DNA from: Stachybotrys elegans
Lineage: Eukaryota; Ascomycota; Sordariomycetes; Hypocreales; Stachybotryaceae
Direction of reading: 5' to 3'
Length of the DNA stretch: 64,000 nucleotides
Assembly: GCA_020746835.1 (NCBI GenBank)
Contig: JAGPNK010000034.1
Location: forward strand, 62,001-126,000
Part shown: positions 54,649 to 64,000 of the stretch, piece by piece
How positions within the stretch are numbered: position 1 is the stretch's first letter
How the letters are laid out: every line of letters begins with the position of its first letter
Notes under the pieces: generated by a model
Seen by the model: only the letters and a program-made list of their open reading frames with translations
Databases searched by the model: none
What the model was told of the DNA's origin: nothing
Translations under genes and position numbers: made by a program

Positions 54649-57232
54649 TTATTCCGCCTCATCCTCTTGGGCCTCTTTACTAAGTAGCTCGCCAAGGATG
54701 GCGGCACCCTCGAGCCTCTTATGTTGATCCTCCATTTTCCCCAGATCGGCGGCCAACTGACGGACGGCATCTATGGCTTTGGAATCCCGCTCTCCGTACA
54801 GTACCTTTGCCAAAGTAGACACCCGCCGTTGCGCAACTTCAGTCCCCTCTAGATCAGGCACATCTCGCGCCTTGTTGGCCTTCTCCACCTCGACGGAGTA
54901 GCGAGCCTCGGCGTCTGCTCGGGCCCGCTGGAGGGACTTGTCAACTGTCTTTTTGAAAGACTGGACCCGTCCATCAAGCCACTTGAGCCTGTTGCCTTGT
55001 TCTCGGATTATCGGCATTTCCAAAACGTCGAGTATGGACTTGTAGATTGGCAGGCTGTGTTCGTATTTCTTGGCCGTGTAGTAGAGGTCGGCAATCTTGG
55101 TCTCGCACTTTAGAGATTCCATCAGTCTCTGTTCCCGTATTGCGGGCTGCCTCAACTTGTCTAGAATCTTCTTTGCCCGCCCGTGTGCATTGCTGCTATC
55201 GACCATGAGCTCGAGAGCGAAGAGCCTTGTAAGCGAATCCATAACCAGAGGGTGGTAGTCCCCCAATGATCGGGTTTGCTTATCCATGATTTCTGGTGCC
55301 AGGGTTCTTAACTTGGCTTTGAATAATCTAGATTCGAATTTGAACAGACCCAGGAACAGCTCGCCCAGACTGGCGCGCAATGTCGTGATGTGGTCGGCTC
55401 CAAGATACCGCTCACAATCCTCCGAAAGCCTCTGAAAATGATCAGCTATGTCGTCCATGTCGGCTCCATCATCCAGCTTGGCAAGACCAAAGACGAGGCC
55501 ACTCCACAAGGACACAGGGTGGTGCGGTCCTCGACAGTCCTTATTCTTTTCGTAGATCATGCCCAGTGCATTGATCCCGGCCTGCCTCCAATCTCTCTCG
55601 TTCTTGAAAATTTCCACAAAATTGGCCAATGACTCTAATACGTCCGGATGAGAAATCATTGTTTGCCCATCCTTAGATGTAAAGCCAAGTTTCTTCAGGA
55701 TGTCGATGATATCCCGATCGTGCGTGTTAATCCACGCTCCACTGTAGATATCAACAAGACCCGTTACGGCTCTCCTTGACTGATTCTTGGCCATGTCGAC
55801 ATTCCCAAGGCAGTGGTTAGCCATCGCCAGCTTGGATAAGTAGTTGAGGACATCTGGATCCTGACCAGGAGCACTCATTTTGTCAGACTCTTGGTCAACC
55901 GCATTTTCGAGCCGCCGCCTTTTCCTGCCTCTTGTTTCTTTGTCATCCGTGAGCTTTGGTCCACCCCATTTCGCATTGGCTTCATCGTAGACGGACTGCA
56001 AGAGTTCCACGGATCGCACATAGTTGCCAATGTACAGCTCTATGCCTCCGAGCTGGTAACAGTACTTTAGAGTTTGCGGGTGGTGTTCGCCGAGTGTTCT
56101 TTTCGCCTGTTTCCACAACGCGCTCGCCGTATCCAGCGCCTCATAAGGCCGCGCGTGCGCCAGAAAAATATCAGCTAGAGTGCTCTGGACCTCCATTGTC
56201 AGAGGATGATGACCATCGCTATCGAAGCCGTTTTGAGACTTCTCGGTGACAGGGGGTTCGTTCCCATGGCCAGCGAGGTGTTGCGTCATGGCTTTGATGG
56301 TGGACACGCATGACACCTCAGCCTCGTCGTCGAAAGTACGCCAGAGAAGCACGGTGTGAATAGAAGAGGCTTCAAGAGAGAGCAAGTACTTGTCAGAGTA
56401 GCTTCTCTTTAGGTCATCATAGAGCAGCCTTGCCTTTTTGAGAGCCGCGGTATCCTCTCCTTGTGCCATGTGCAATTTGACCTCTGCCAGTTTGATTTTG
56501 GCCTTGATAGCCTCTCGGTCAATTGGCACTTGGCCCGGATTTTGTGGCTGGGGAATGACTGGCTCCTGCGGAAATCGCTCGAGGAGGCTCCATGCCTTTT
56601 TGATTTCAAGCGAGGCCATGTCGAATCGGCCATAATGCCCCCAATATATGGCCAACAGCAGTGCAGTAGCGATAGTTATGTTCCACATCTGTTCAGTCAG
56701 ATGAGGTCCCGCAGCTCCGATAGGAATTTTTTCCCTTGCATCTTTAACCCATTCGAGGTCATGGAGTAATTGGAGCTCCTGGAGAGCATCTTGGTATTTT
56801 CCTTGCCGAAGTAGAACGACAGCGAGATGGTACGCCGTTTCACCCTCGGCTGTCAGAACCTCCTGTTTCCTGAGTCGCTTCAACTGGTCCTCGGCTGTTT
56901 GGTACTTGCCTTGGTGGAAATGGACAACAGCTTTCTGCATGCAGATACGTGAACGAACTATTTCTCCGTCGCGCAGCCTGGCACATGATTCTTCAGCTTT
57001 GTTGTACACTTTCAGAGCCTGGTCAAAATCGCAAGAGAGTGTGTATGAGTGCCCCTGTTTCATATATTCATGTATTTCGCAATCTGCATCGAGCACCAAT
57101 CAGCATTATTATACATGAACCTCTAATCTTATTCCGTCTCTATAAAGGCAAGACTTTACCTGGATCTGATTCATCCTTCCGCGCCTGTATGTTCTCAGGC
57201 CTTGCGGGTGGGCTGGAGTCCGTGTGACTCAT
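54649..57232 (-). CDS. Large TPR-repeat protein
   Basis: Proposed join on the minus strand: 57232-57160 and 57083-54649, giving 835 aa. The short first exon reads MSHTDSSPPARPENIQARKD and joins in phase across a 76-bp intron (GTAAAG..GCAG). TPR units are spread along the protein, for example YTLSCDFDQALKVYNKAEE, YHLAVVLLRQGKYQDALQEL, then kinesin-light-chain-like LGEHHPQTLKYCYQLGGIEL and LGADHITTLRASLGELFLG, LGDYHPLVMDSLTRLF. A basic patch KETRGRKRRRLE near residue 400 may be a nuclear signal. The C-terminus is acidic (KEAQEDEAE). There is no N-terminal NACHT or catalytic domain, so it is probably a stand-alone scaffold. No frame defect. Confidence 0.8.
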
Positions 57233-58122
57233 GTCTGGTAAGTTTCAAGATATCAAAGTGTCCAGTGGCCAAGAAAACCTTGCAGTATAGTCGCCGTATG
57301 AGTAAGAAATCTATTCACTCAGTCGTGCGCTCGATGTTAGCCTTGTATTTTGCCTAGGTCAACTCTCCATGGGTAAGAGCACATACACAATGGAGAAGTA
57401 CAGTAGATGCTTCGAAGATGTGGTTTGTAATGGCAGAACTGATATTATAAGCCTGAGTATTTAGGCTACAGCGGCGGGGTCGCTTCGGGGAGAGCCGTGA
57501 AAAGGTCGAGTACGCTTGTGAGACGAGTTCGGCGACTCGGAAAGGCCGGACAGGTTGCTGCATGTTTTGGGGCGTCCAATATTTGCTGCATGTCAGCTTA
57601 TTATCGGCTCAATCCACCCACCCAGCTGCCTGATTAATCCTCGGAACACGTCGTGCCATTGGTGGAGGAGAGCTGACTCGTGCGCTTCATGTATGCAACT
57701 CGCAGTCACTGCCTCGTTCGGCAGTCTACATATGCGGGGGCAAGCAGTTGAGTGGAGGGTATTTGTATACTGTTATGGCAAGTGTTATGTAAATCATGAT
57801 GAATCCCCCTTCCGGAGCCTGTGGGTGAGGTGTGAGGCTCAGCTCAGCGGCAGTTCGCCGACCAACCTGCGCATCACCCACTCCATTAGGAGATACCCTG
57901 CTTCATCACCCCGCTGCCATGGTAGCAGTCTTTTACTCCAGTGTCTGCTGAATTTTAGAGGCAGCGCGGCTCCGCGACTCTCTTCCTTGGTCAAGCCAAT
58001 CCAGCGTGTCGCAAGTAGAGCAGTCCAATCGGGGTTCGGTACTTGCTTGGTGACATACCAATTTGGGCCTATACGTGGCTGTCTTCTGCAGTTTTAATTT
58101 CCGAGCCGCAAGAAATATCACT
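57233..58122. other. Divergent promoter region, no gene seen
   Basis: Lies between the TPR gene (minus) and the HET-like gene (plus). A 180-codon plus-strand frame (57555-58097) has no domain and overlaps the likely promoter, so it is not called. Confidence 0.4.
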
Positions 58123-61100
58123 ATGGACCATCTCGAGGAGATATACAGTTCAGTAGTTGGGAAGGTCGACTTGAAAGTCGACCTGAAGCTCTCCCAACAA
58201 CAGGAAAAGGATGTGCAAAAGTTGTGGAACGGCGAAAGGTTCGGCTACCGTGAATTCCAACAATTTCTCGCAGACAGAGGATGGGAGTACACCAAAGATG
58301 ACGTCTTGAAATCCCGAACAGAGTCAAAGGACGGATACGGCTTCAAGCAAATCCTCCAAGCCTGGCTCTTTTTTGGCCTCATCTTGTGCATCCTACGCGA
58401 GGATACCGACAGCGACAATGGAGCGAGCTGGGACTGTGGTAACGATCAGGCCGAAGGACCCGACTCTGGATACGACGACTCGGCGGAATCGTCCCAAGCG
58501 ACGCGCGTTTTCGACTGCAAGAGCATAACCACGCCCATCCTCCTCTTGTATGAACTCATTCTTGTCGAGGGTTCCAATAAATATCTGAACACCAAAAAAC
58601 TACCTTTTGCGCTAACTCGCTGGTTCAATAACCTCAAGTCCAACCCCGACAAGGCGAAAGTGCGCACACGGCTGATCGACGCAGACCGAACCCTCGACCT
58701 CGCCCGCAGGGTTGTACGCGCCAACCTGGTAGATGGCAAGCACCGCCACGGCTCTGCAACCGACAACGCAAGCATGGGAGAGGTTGACAATGACCAGATG
58801 AAGCTGGACCTATGTTTAATGGTACTAGGCGAGACGCTCTCAGCGGTCAAGGCTCAGGTTATACTGAACATGGACTTGCAAATAAACGGCTGGCTAGTAG
58901 AAGACGACGAGGGATGGGGCCCGCCGTCGTATGTGCTCTGCAAGATGCAGCAGACACGCTGCTCACACACGCTACGAGTTCTCCAGGGCCAGCTGGGGTC
59001 CAGTGCTATCCTGATGCTTGCTGCATTGACGATTCTGCCCTCAGAGGAAAGGGACGCAGGGCGACATGAAGGCTGCACGCCAGAAGTATGTGTGGAGATG
59101 CCTGGTCGCAAAGCGACACAGAAGAACCGCATGGGGGACGAGTTCATGATCATGGAGAAAGGATTGTCCTACGAACCCCAGCATCATGAATCGTCCTGTT
59201 CATGCAAAGAGATGGGGCCAAAGAGGGAGAAAGTGTTTAACATATTGGCGGGATCGGAAGAGGGCGCCGGCACAGTTGACTTCCCCCTTTTCCGCATCAT
59301 CAGCAGAGTAGACGACAATGACGAAGATGAAGTCCTGGGCGTCACGGTAGAGCCATGGGACAAGGAGCTCGGGAGCCTATATAGAAGGCCGAGCTTCCTG
59401 GCGATATCCCACGTGTGGTCGCAGGGCATGGGAAACGACAGGTCCAACAGCCTGCACCAGTGCCAGCTTAAATTTCTCCTTGGCCTTCTTAAACTCTACG
59501 CCGGGGATGGACCAAACGTCATGGATGAAAACCGGTTCTACCAGCCTTTCATCGATGCAACGCTGGGCACGACCAACAGGAAGTTTCGCTTGAGCCCGCC
59601 TTTCTGGCTAGACACGCTAGCGATTCCAGTCAAGGGACCTACGATTCAGGAGAAGTCTTCAGAGGCAACAGAAATCAGGCACTTGAAGCAAAAAGCCATC
59701 CGGCGCATATATCATGTCTACAACTCAGCATCTCGCGTTCTTGTCGTGGATAAGGATCTCTGCAAAGAGAGAGAAGGGTTGGCACTGATTACAGGCCTAA
59801 AAATCTTGACCAGCCCTTGGATGCGGCGCCTCTGGACGCTCCAGGAGGCATTCCTCGCCCGGTCCTTGATGGTGGGGTTCTTTCAGCACCTAGAGGACTT
59901 TGATGACCTGATTAAGAAACTTGACGAGGATGAAAAAGACTCAGATGTGAAGGTATTCTCCATGTCCATAGCCCAGCTCGTTAAGCGGAAGCTATTTCAC
60001 AACCTCATGGGAGAGGACAGACAGATCCGGAACCGAAGGGATCACCCCATTGAGACGCGAGGGTCCATGGTCATTGCTAGTGCCTGGCGATCCAGCCGTT
60101 GGCGAGTATGTTTGACCCCCTCCACATTACTCTAAGACAAGAGCAACACTGATCCTTTTATTTCTCTTTGAACAGAGGACAACTAGGATAGAGGATGAGA
60201 CACTAGCCATGTCGAACCTGCTGAACATGGATTTTGGGTCCACAGCTATTGAGAAGGGCCGGGAGAGGATCGCATCGGCAAAGACGCAGAGTGAGCGCGA
60301 TGAGTGTCGCGACGAAATGATGATGGCGTTCTGGAAGCTTATCCACCACAACTTTGAAGGTTCTATCCCAGCTGGCTTCATCTTTCTGGCTGGCGAAAAG
60401 CTAAGAGCGCCGGGGTTTGGCTGGGCCCCGACATCATGGATGTCAGGAGTCGACGAGGATCCGCCATACCCGCTGAGCATGATCGGGACGCCCACAGAGC
60501 TGCACCCGGAAGGGCTACTGGTGCAATACCCCGGCTTCCTTCTGCATGGCGGCCATCCCAACGTAATCCTCTCCACAGATCTCACTAAGGCGAGCTACAA
60601 GTTTCCCGTTGACCGATACCTTAGCGAGTGGTACGAGGTCACGCCTATCCGAAGTATTGGGCAAGACAACGTACCCGGGAATTTTATCAGCCCTTTCCGC
60701 CACTCGCTGGCCCCGCAGCTGGCCATCATCATGTGCCGTTCCAAGCCAGGAGAGTTGCCCAAGGAGATTGGCCTCTTAGTGGAGATTTACCGTGAGATCT
60801 GGAGGCGTAAGGAACCGCGCCGCGTCAACAAGAAGATTTACTGTTGTCGGATCATCCGGCGTATCTGGATCAACCGAACCAAGCCCGGCAACGGCGTCAA
60901 AGACTTTGAGCTACCCCAAGGTCACAAAGACGAGCAGCCCATCGGCGAGCCCATGTCCGAACACACAATGTGGCTCATCGACGGGCGCCAAACCCCAAGC
61001 GCCAGGAGGCCCTCCATACCCTCGACCTCAAGCAGGGGTAGTTCGCCTGAGCGACCGAGCCCGGTAGACCGAAAGAAGCTTCTTGGCATATTGCGAGGCG

Positions 61101-61369
61101 ACTCTGCTGTCGACAGCGAGCAGATGGCACCGAAGGGTCAAACTCTACCAGAGTTGGGGGGTCTCACAACGGACGAAATACACCACTCACCAGCAACTCC
61201 TATTCGGAAGACTGGGAAGAGGAAAGGTACATCAAAACCAAAAGGTAGAGGCGGTAAAAAGGTGAGAGATAATCGTGCGATTTACGGTCAGAAGCTTATT
61301 CCAACTGCGATAGCCCAAAACGACCAGATGAACCAATGCGCAGACACCAACGCCAAAAGCGCTGTTTGA
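58123..61369 (+). CDS. Long HET-like protein
   Basis: Proposed join: 58123-60105 and 60176-61369, giving 1058 aa; the 70-bp intron (GTATGT..ACAG) falls between codons. The HET core is divergent: FLAISHVWSQGMGN near residue 425, FWLDTLAIPVKGP near 495, AIRRIYHVYNSASRVLVVDK and SPWMRRLWTLQEAFL. After the intron RTTRIEDETLAMSNLLNMDF is the family-typical continuation. The first 400 residues are unrecognised. They include a duplicated VDLKVDLK near residue 15, a hydrophobic ILQAWLFFGLILCI near 85 and a Cys/His-rich segment (HHESSCSCKEMG near 365). The C-terminus is basic (KTGKRKGTSKPKGRGGKK). No frame defect. It is probably an allorecognition or stress-type HET protein. Confidence 0.8.
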
Positions 61370-61648
61370 CACTACAGACCGTTATGGAAGAAACTCTGAC
61401 AATACTTGATATAGGAAGTTCACAGCATGGTTAAGGGACTTTTACGGCGGAACGTAGCAGATTTATTTTCAAGCTGCCGATGACTGTTCAAGGCTGGCGT
61501 CGGCCTGATCTACTCTATAGACCCCTGTAGGGTAAGTCACGGCTATGGAATCATTCAGGGGACTGTAGTATTAATAACTAATTTTAGTTGCTGGTGGATA
61601 CAAGCCCAACCAACAAAGGACGCGCGCCCCTGTAGATAAGCCAGGGGT

Positions 61649-61654
61649 TATAAA
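61649..61654 (+). promoter_or_regulatory. TATA box of the cutinase-like gene
   Basis: TATAAA lies 109 bp upstream of the ATG at 61763. The 393-bp spacer 61370-61762 holds nothing else recognised. Confidence 0.5.
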
Positions 61655-61762
61655 CAATGACATTATGGTACCACAGCGGTCGCCCTGCATTCTTTCTCTC
61701 CTTTTCAACTCTGACACTCGTTTCTACCACCCACGGAGGTATCCGCGACGACTTCCTCCACG

Positions 61763-62931
61763 ATGTCGCGCTTTTCGATTCTCGCCGCTGGCATCATCAG
61801 TGGCGCTGCGGCCATGCGCGTCGGCGGTCTGACGGTGCGCGACACGGCCGACTGCGATGCCATCCATCTATTCCTCGCACGCGGCAATAACGAGCCTTAT
61901 CCCGGCCGGCAACGCGCCATGGTCGAGTCGATCTGCGACGGCGTCAGCAACTGCGGCTACGAGGATCTGATTTACTCCGGTCTATACACCGATCTGTACT
62001 GCCAGACGGCCTACGACGGAGTGCACGCTGCCTATGCTCAGGTCTCGGACTATGCCTGCCAGTGCCCAGACGCCAAGCTTATCCTGCTCGGATATTCCCA
62101 AGGAGCGCAGATCATGACGGATTTCCTCGGTGGAGGAGGAGGCACGCTTTTCAACGGCTGTGTCCAGCCTCCTACACCTGCGCTGGATCGTACCACATCG
62201 CCCGGAAACAGAGGTGCGTGGCCATTAAGTTCCTACGTTGACATCAGCCTGCGGCGCAGCAAGTTGACCGTTTAATAGTCAACGCCGTTGTTGTTTTTGG
62301 CGACACGCGACACACCGGCGGGCAGCCATACAACCAAGGTGCGGGATCCCGCTTCGACGGAGTGTTCCCCCGTTCCAGGAGCCAGCTCGATGCTCTGGAG
62401 GATTGGACGTCTGTCCTGTGGGCCTACTGTGGCGATGAAGATCCTATCTGCGCCACCGATCAGCCGGATTTGAGCTTCAATTCTACAGAGCACCTGGATT
62501 ACTACGATGTCCGCGCTGAGGAGGCTGCTTCATGGGTGAAGAGCGTGGCTAGCATCACCGACGACGCCGGGTTTACCACTGCCTTGGTCACGAGCATCTC
62601 CGGAACTGTACAGGACTACGCGACCATTCCCACCACCTTTACTCCCAGTGGCACGGTCAGGTCGAAGGCAATCTCGACCGCAACTTGCGCGGCAACTTTT
62701 AGTTCCAGTTCCAGCTCCAGCTCCAGCTCCCCTAGCACTTCAACATTAGCGGCCAGCAGCAGCCAGACGACATCCCCCCTGTCATCTACTACGTCGTTGG
62801 CCGAAGCAGCAGAGGAAACGGGCAGTGGAGCAGGCAATGGCGAAAGTAGCGCTGTCAATAGCAGTAATGTTAATATACTCAGACTTCTAGGCATTATAGG
62901 GTTTGCTTTACTAGGTGCTTATTTAGTATAG
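61763..62931 (+). CDS. GPI-anchored cutinase-family (CE5) esterase
   Basis: Proposed join: 61763-62213 and 62279-62931, giving 367 aa; the 65-bp intron has GTGCGT..ATAG and keeps phase. The signal peptide is MSRFSILAAGIISGAAA. The nucleophile lies in ILLGYSQGAQ (Ser at about residue 112), the acid in AYCGDEDPIC, and the histidine in STEHLDYYDV, giving a complete Ser-Asp-His triad in the order of cutinases and acetylxylan esterases. Paired cysteines flank the site. A Ser-rich spacer (SSSSSSSSSSPSTST, built from a TCCAGC hexamer) is followed by NSSNVNILRLLGIIGFALLG, a typical GPI-anchor signal. It should therefore sit on the cell surface or wall. Substrate (cutin-like polyester or acetylated polysaccharide) is not decided. 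Confidence 0.88.
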
Positions 62932-63018
62932 AATACTAATAGTATTAATATAAATATCTAGAAAAAAACAGAGAAAAAAGACTAGAAAAAGACTGAAGTA
63001 ATTCTTTCTGGATTAATT

Positions 63019-64000
63019 CTATACCGTGTCACTATGCTGATTCAGGGTTGGTTTGGCGCTCTGCGACCAGGCCGCCGAAGATCGGTCTCTAGCCGTCCGG
63101 AGTGCCCTCTTCCAAAACTTTCTTTGCATCTTGTACCTAATCCGTCCTTTTTCATACATGAGGCCTCCAGGAAAAAACACCCCCATCAACGCCAAGCCGG
63201 CTTTTGGGACCGTCTTCTCGAGTTCGATGAGCGCCCCCATCACGTTGTCTATGTCGTTTCCGGATTTTGGACTTAGCCAATCACCGGATTCGTCCCCAAG
63301 ATCATCATAAGAGTCACCATTATCGAGGACCCTTTGGCGGATTCCAATAATCTGAGGTCGAGGCTCATGTCTTGTGAAGTGAATGTTGGCAGCCCCAGGC
63401 TTCCGCCGAGCCCCTGCAGCACCGATATTTTGCAGCATACCTATCCCTCCAACGGCGACAAGGAACCAGGTGTGTTCCTCGAGTCCAGAAGCAGTTATCA
63501 GGAGAGCAGTCCACAGGACTGCCAAGGCGATGATGATCCAAAAGGTGTCCTTGCGCGCCTTGGACTTGGCTACCGCCAAGGACTCAATATCCCACGCCCC
63601 AGGTCCTCCGATAAACACCATGATGTGGAAGCTCCCGTTCCCTTGAGTCAGGCATGTGACCTTCCTCTTACCGGCTCCCAACAGTCGACCAGCCCATTTC
63701 TCGGCTTTCCACTGTGACAGGCTGCCAGTGAATAATGCGAGAGTGGTGCCGGCGAGGGTGACCATGAAGATCCCCCAGTCTCCGCTGAGGGCCCACGGGA
63801 CGATGGAGACGCCGATCTGGATGATGATGGCGAGCCATCCCTGCCACCAAATCCAGTCGACGTCGACGTTGCCCACCGGTTGCTGGTCGTAAATGTCAAT
63901 GCGTAGCGAGACAGTGGCCGGGTCCACCTCATGCGTAGCCTCGTAGTCGCGCAGCAGCCTGCCGAGGATCCAGGATTGGTTGGTTCTTGTGAAGCCGTTT
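63019..64000 (-). CDS. Multi-pass membrane protein, partial (5' end outside window)
   Basis: The minus-strand frame is open from the right edge to a stop at 63019, giving at least 326 residues. It starts inside the protein (GFTRTNQSWILGRLLRDYEA). Membrane segments are visible at WLAIIIQIGVSIVPWALSG, FMVTLAGTTLALFTGSL, FWIIIALAVLWTALLITAS and WFLVAVGGIGMLQNIGAAG. A segment VTCLTQGNGSFHIMVFIGGP lies between them. The last 110 residues are soluble and basic. I recognise it as a common uncharacterised fungal membrane family; no function is assigned. It is convergent with the cutinase-like gene, 87 bp between stops. Confidence 0.75.
   Translation of the reverse strand, partial: NGFTRTNQSWILGRLLRDYEATHEVDPATVSLRIDIYDQQPVGNVDVDWIWWQGWLAIIIQIGVSIVPWALSGDWGIFMVTLAGTTLALFTGSLSQWKAEKWAGRLLGAGKRKVTCLTQGNGSFHIMVFIGGPGAWDIESLAVAKSKARKDTFWIIIALAVLWTALLITASGLEEHTWFLVAVGGIGMLQNIGAAGARRKPGAANIHFTRHEPRPQIIGIRQRVLDNGDSYDDLGDESGDWLSPKSGNDIDNVMGALIELEKTVPKAGLALMGVFFPGGLMYEKGRIRYKMQRKFWKRALRTARDRSSAAWSQSAKPTLNQHSDTV

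Noticed and set aside
57555..58097. 180-codon plus-strand frame as a gene
   Set aside because: No domain, arginine/serine-rich composition of antisense type, and it sits in the probable promoter of the HET-like gene.

Overview
The window comes from the nuclear genome of a filamentous ascomycete (Pezizomycotina). Genes carry short introns (47-76 bp) with GT..AG ends and fungal branch sites. The gene content is typical of these fungi: HET-domain proteins, Zn(II)2Cys6 regulators, a STAND-type N-terminal domain, a CE5 cutinase, an M43 protease and small cysteine-rich secreted proteins. The first 3.8 kb are AT-rich with no CpG that I could find, as expected after repeat-induced point mutation (RIP). 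I cannot name the genus. The whole window looks like an accessory or subtelomeric region rich in broken genes.

Layout. 1-3.84 kb: RIP-type AT-rich block with a sharp edge. 3.85-16.6 kb: a graveyard of self/non-self recognition genes. It holds a caspase-like relic, a TPR/CHAT-type relic, a HET gene split by a 0.9-kb insertion flanked by 15-bp direct repeats, and one apparently intact large STAND-N/ankyrin-like gene. A 112-bp repeat occurs three times here (6.6, 8.5 and 16.5 kb). 16.6-28.1 kb: a degenerate metallo-beta-lactamase/DUF6603-type gene whose N-terminal part (16.7-19.8) and C-terminal part (26.4-28.1) flank an enoyl-reductase gene, a P450 pseudogene and a Zn-cluster regulator pseudogene, which look like remains of a secondary-metabolite cluster. 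28.3-32.7 kb: secreted proteins (8-Cys small protein, M43 metalloprotease, aspartyl-protease-like membrane protein).

33.5-45.5 kb: a coherent but largely broken set: amino-acid permease fragment, Zn-cluster-type regulator, MATE transporter, secreted ureohydrolase (intact), MFS transporter, RidA fragment and flavin L-amino-acid oxidase. Together they read as an oxidative route for arginine or other guanidino amino acids. A TTAAGATACG-type motif recurs in their intergenic regions, including a 10-bp inverted repeat in the divergent MATE/ureohydrolase promoter.

46-64 kb: a second secreted protein with a Kex2 site, an intact HET gene with a duplicated scrap of its 3' end nearby, a purine-nucleoside-phosphorylase-like relic, a truncated MFS gene, a MYND-finger gene, a large TPR gene, a HET-like gene of about 1058 aa, a GPI-anchored cutinase-like esterase, and a membrane protein running off the right edge. 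Exon joins below were worked out by hand from reading-frame phase and splice motifs, without transcript data.
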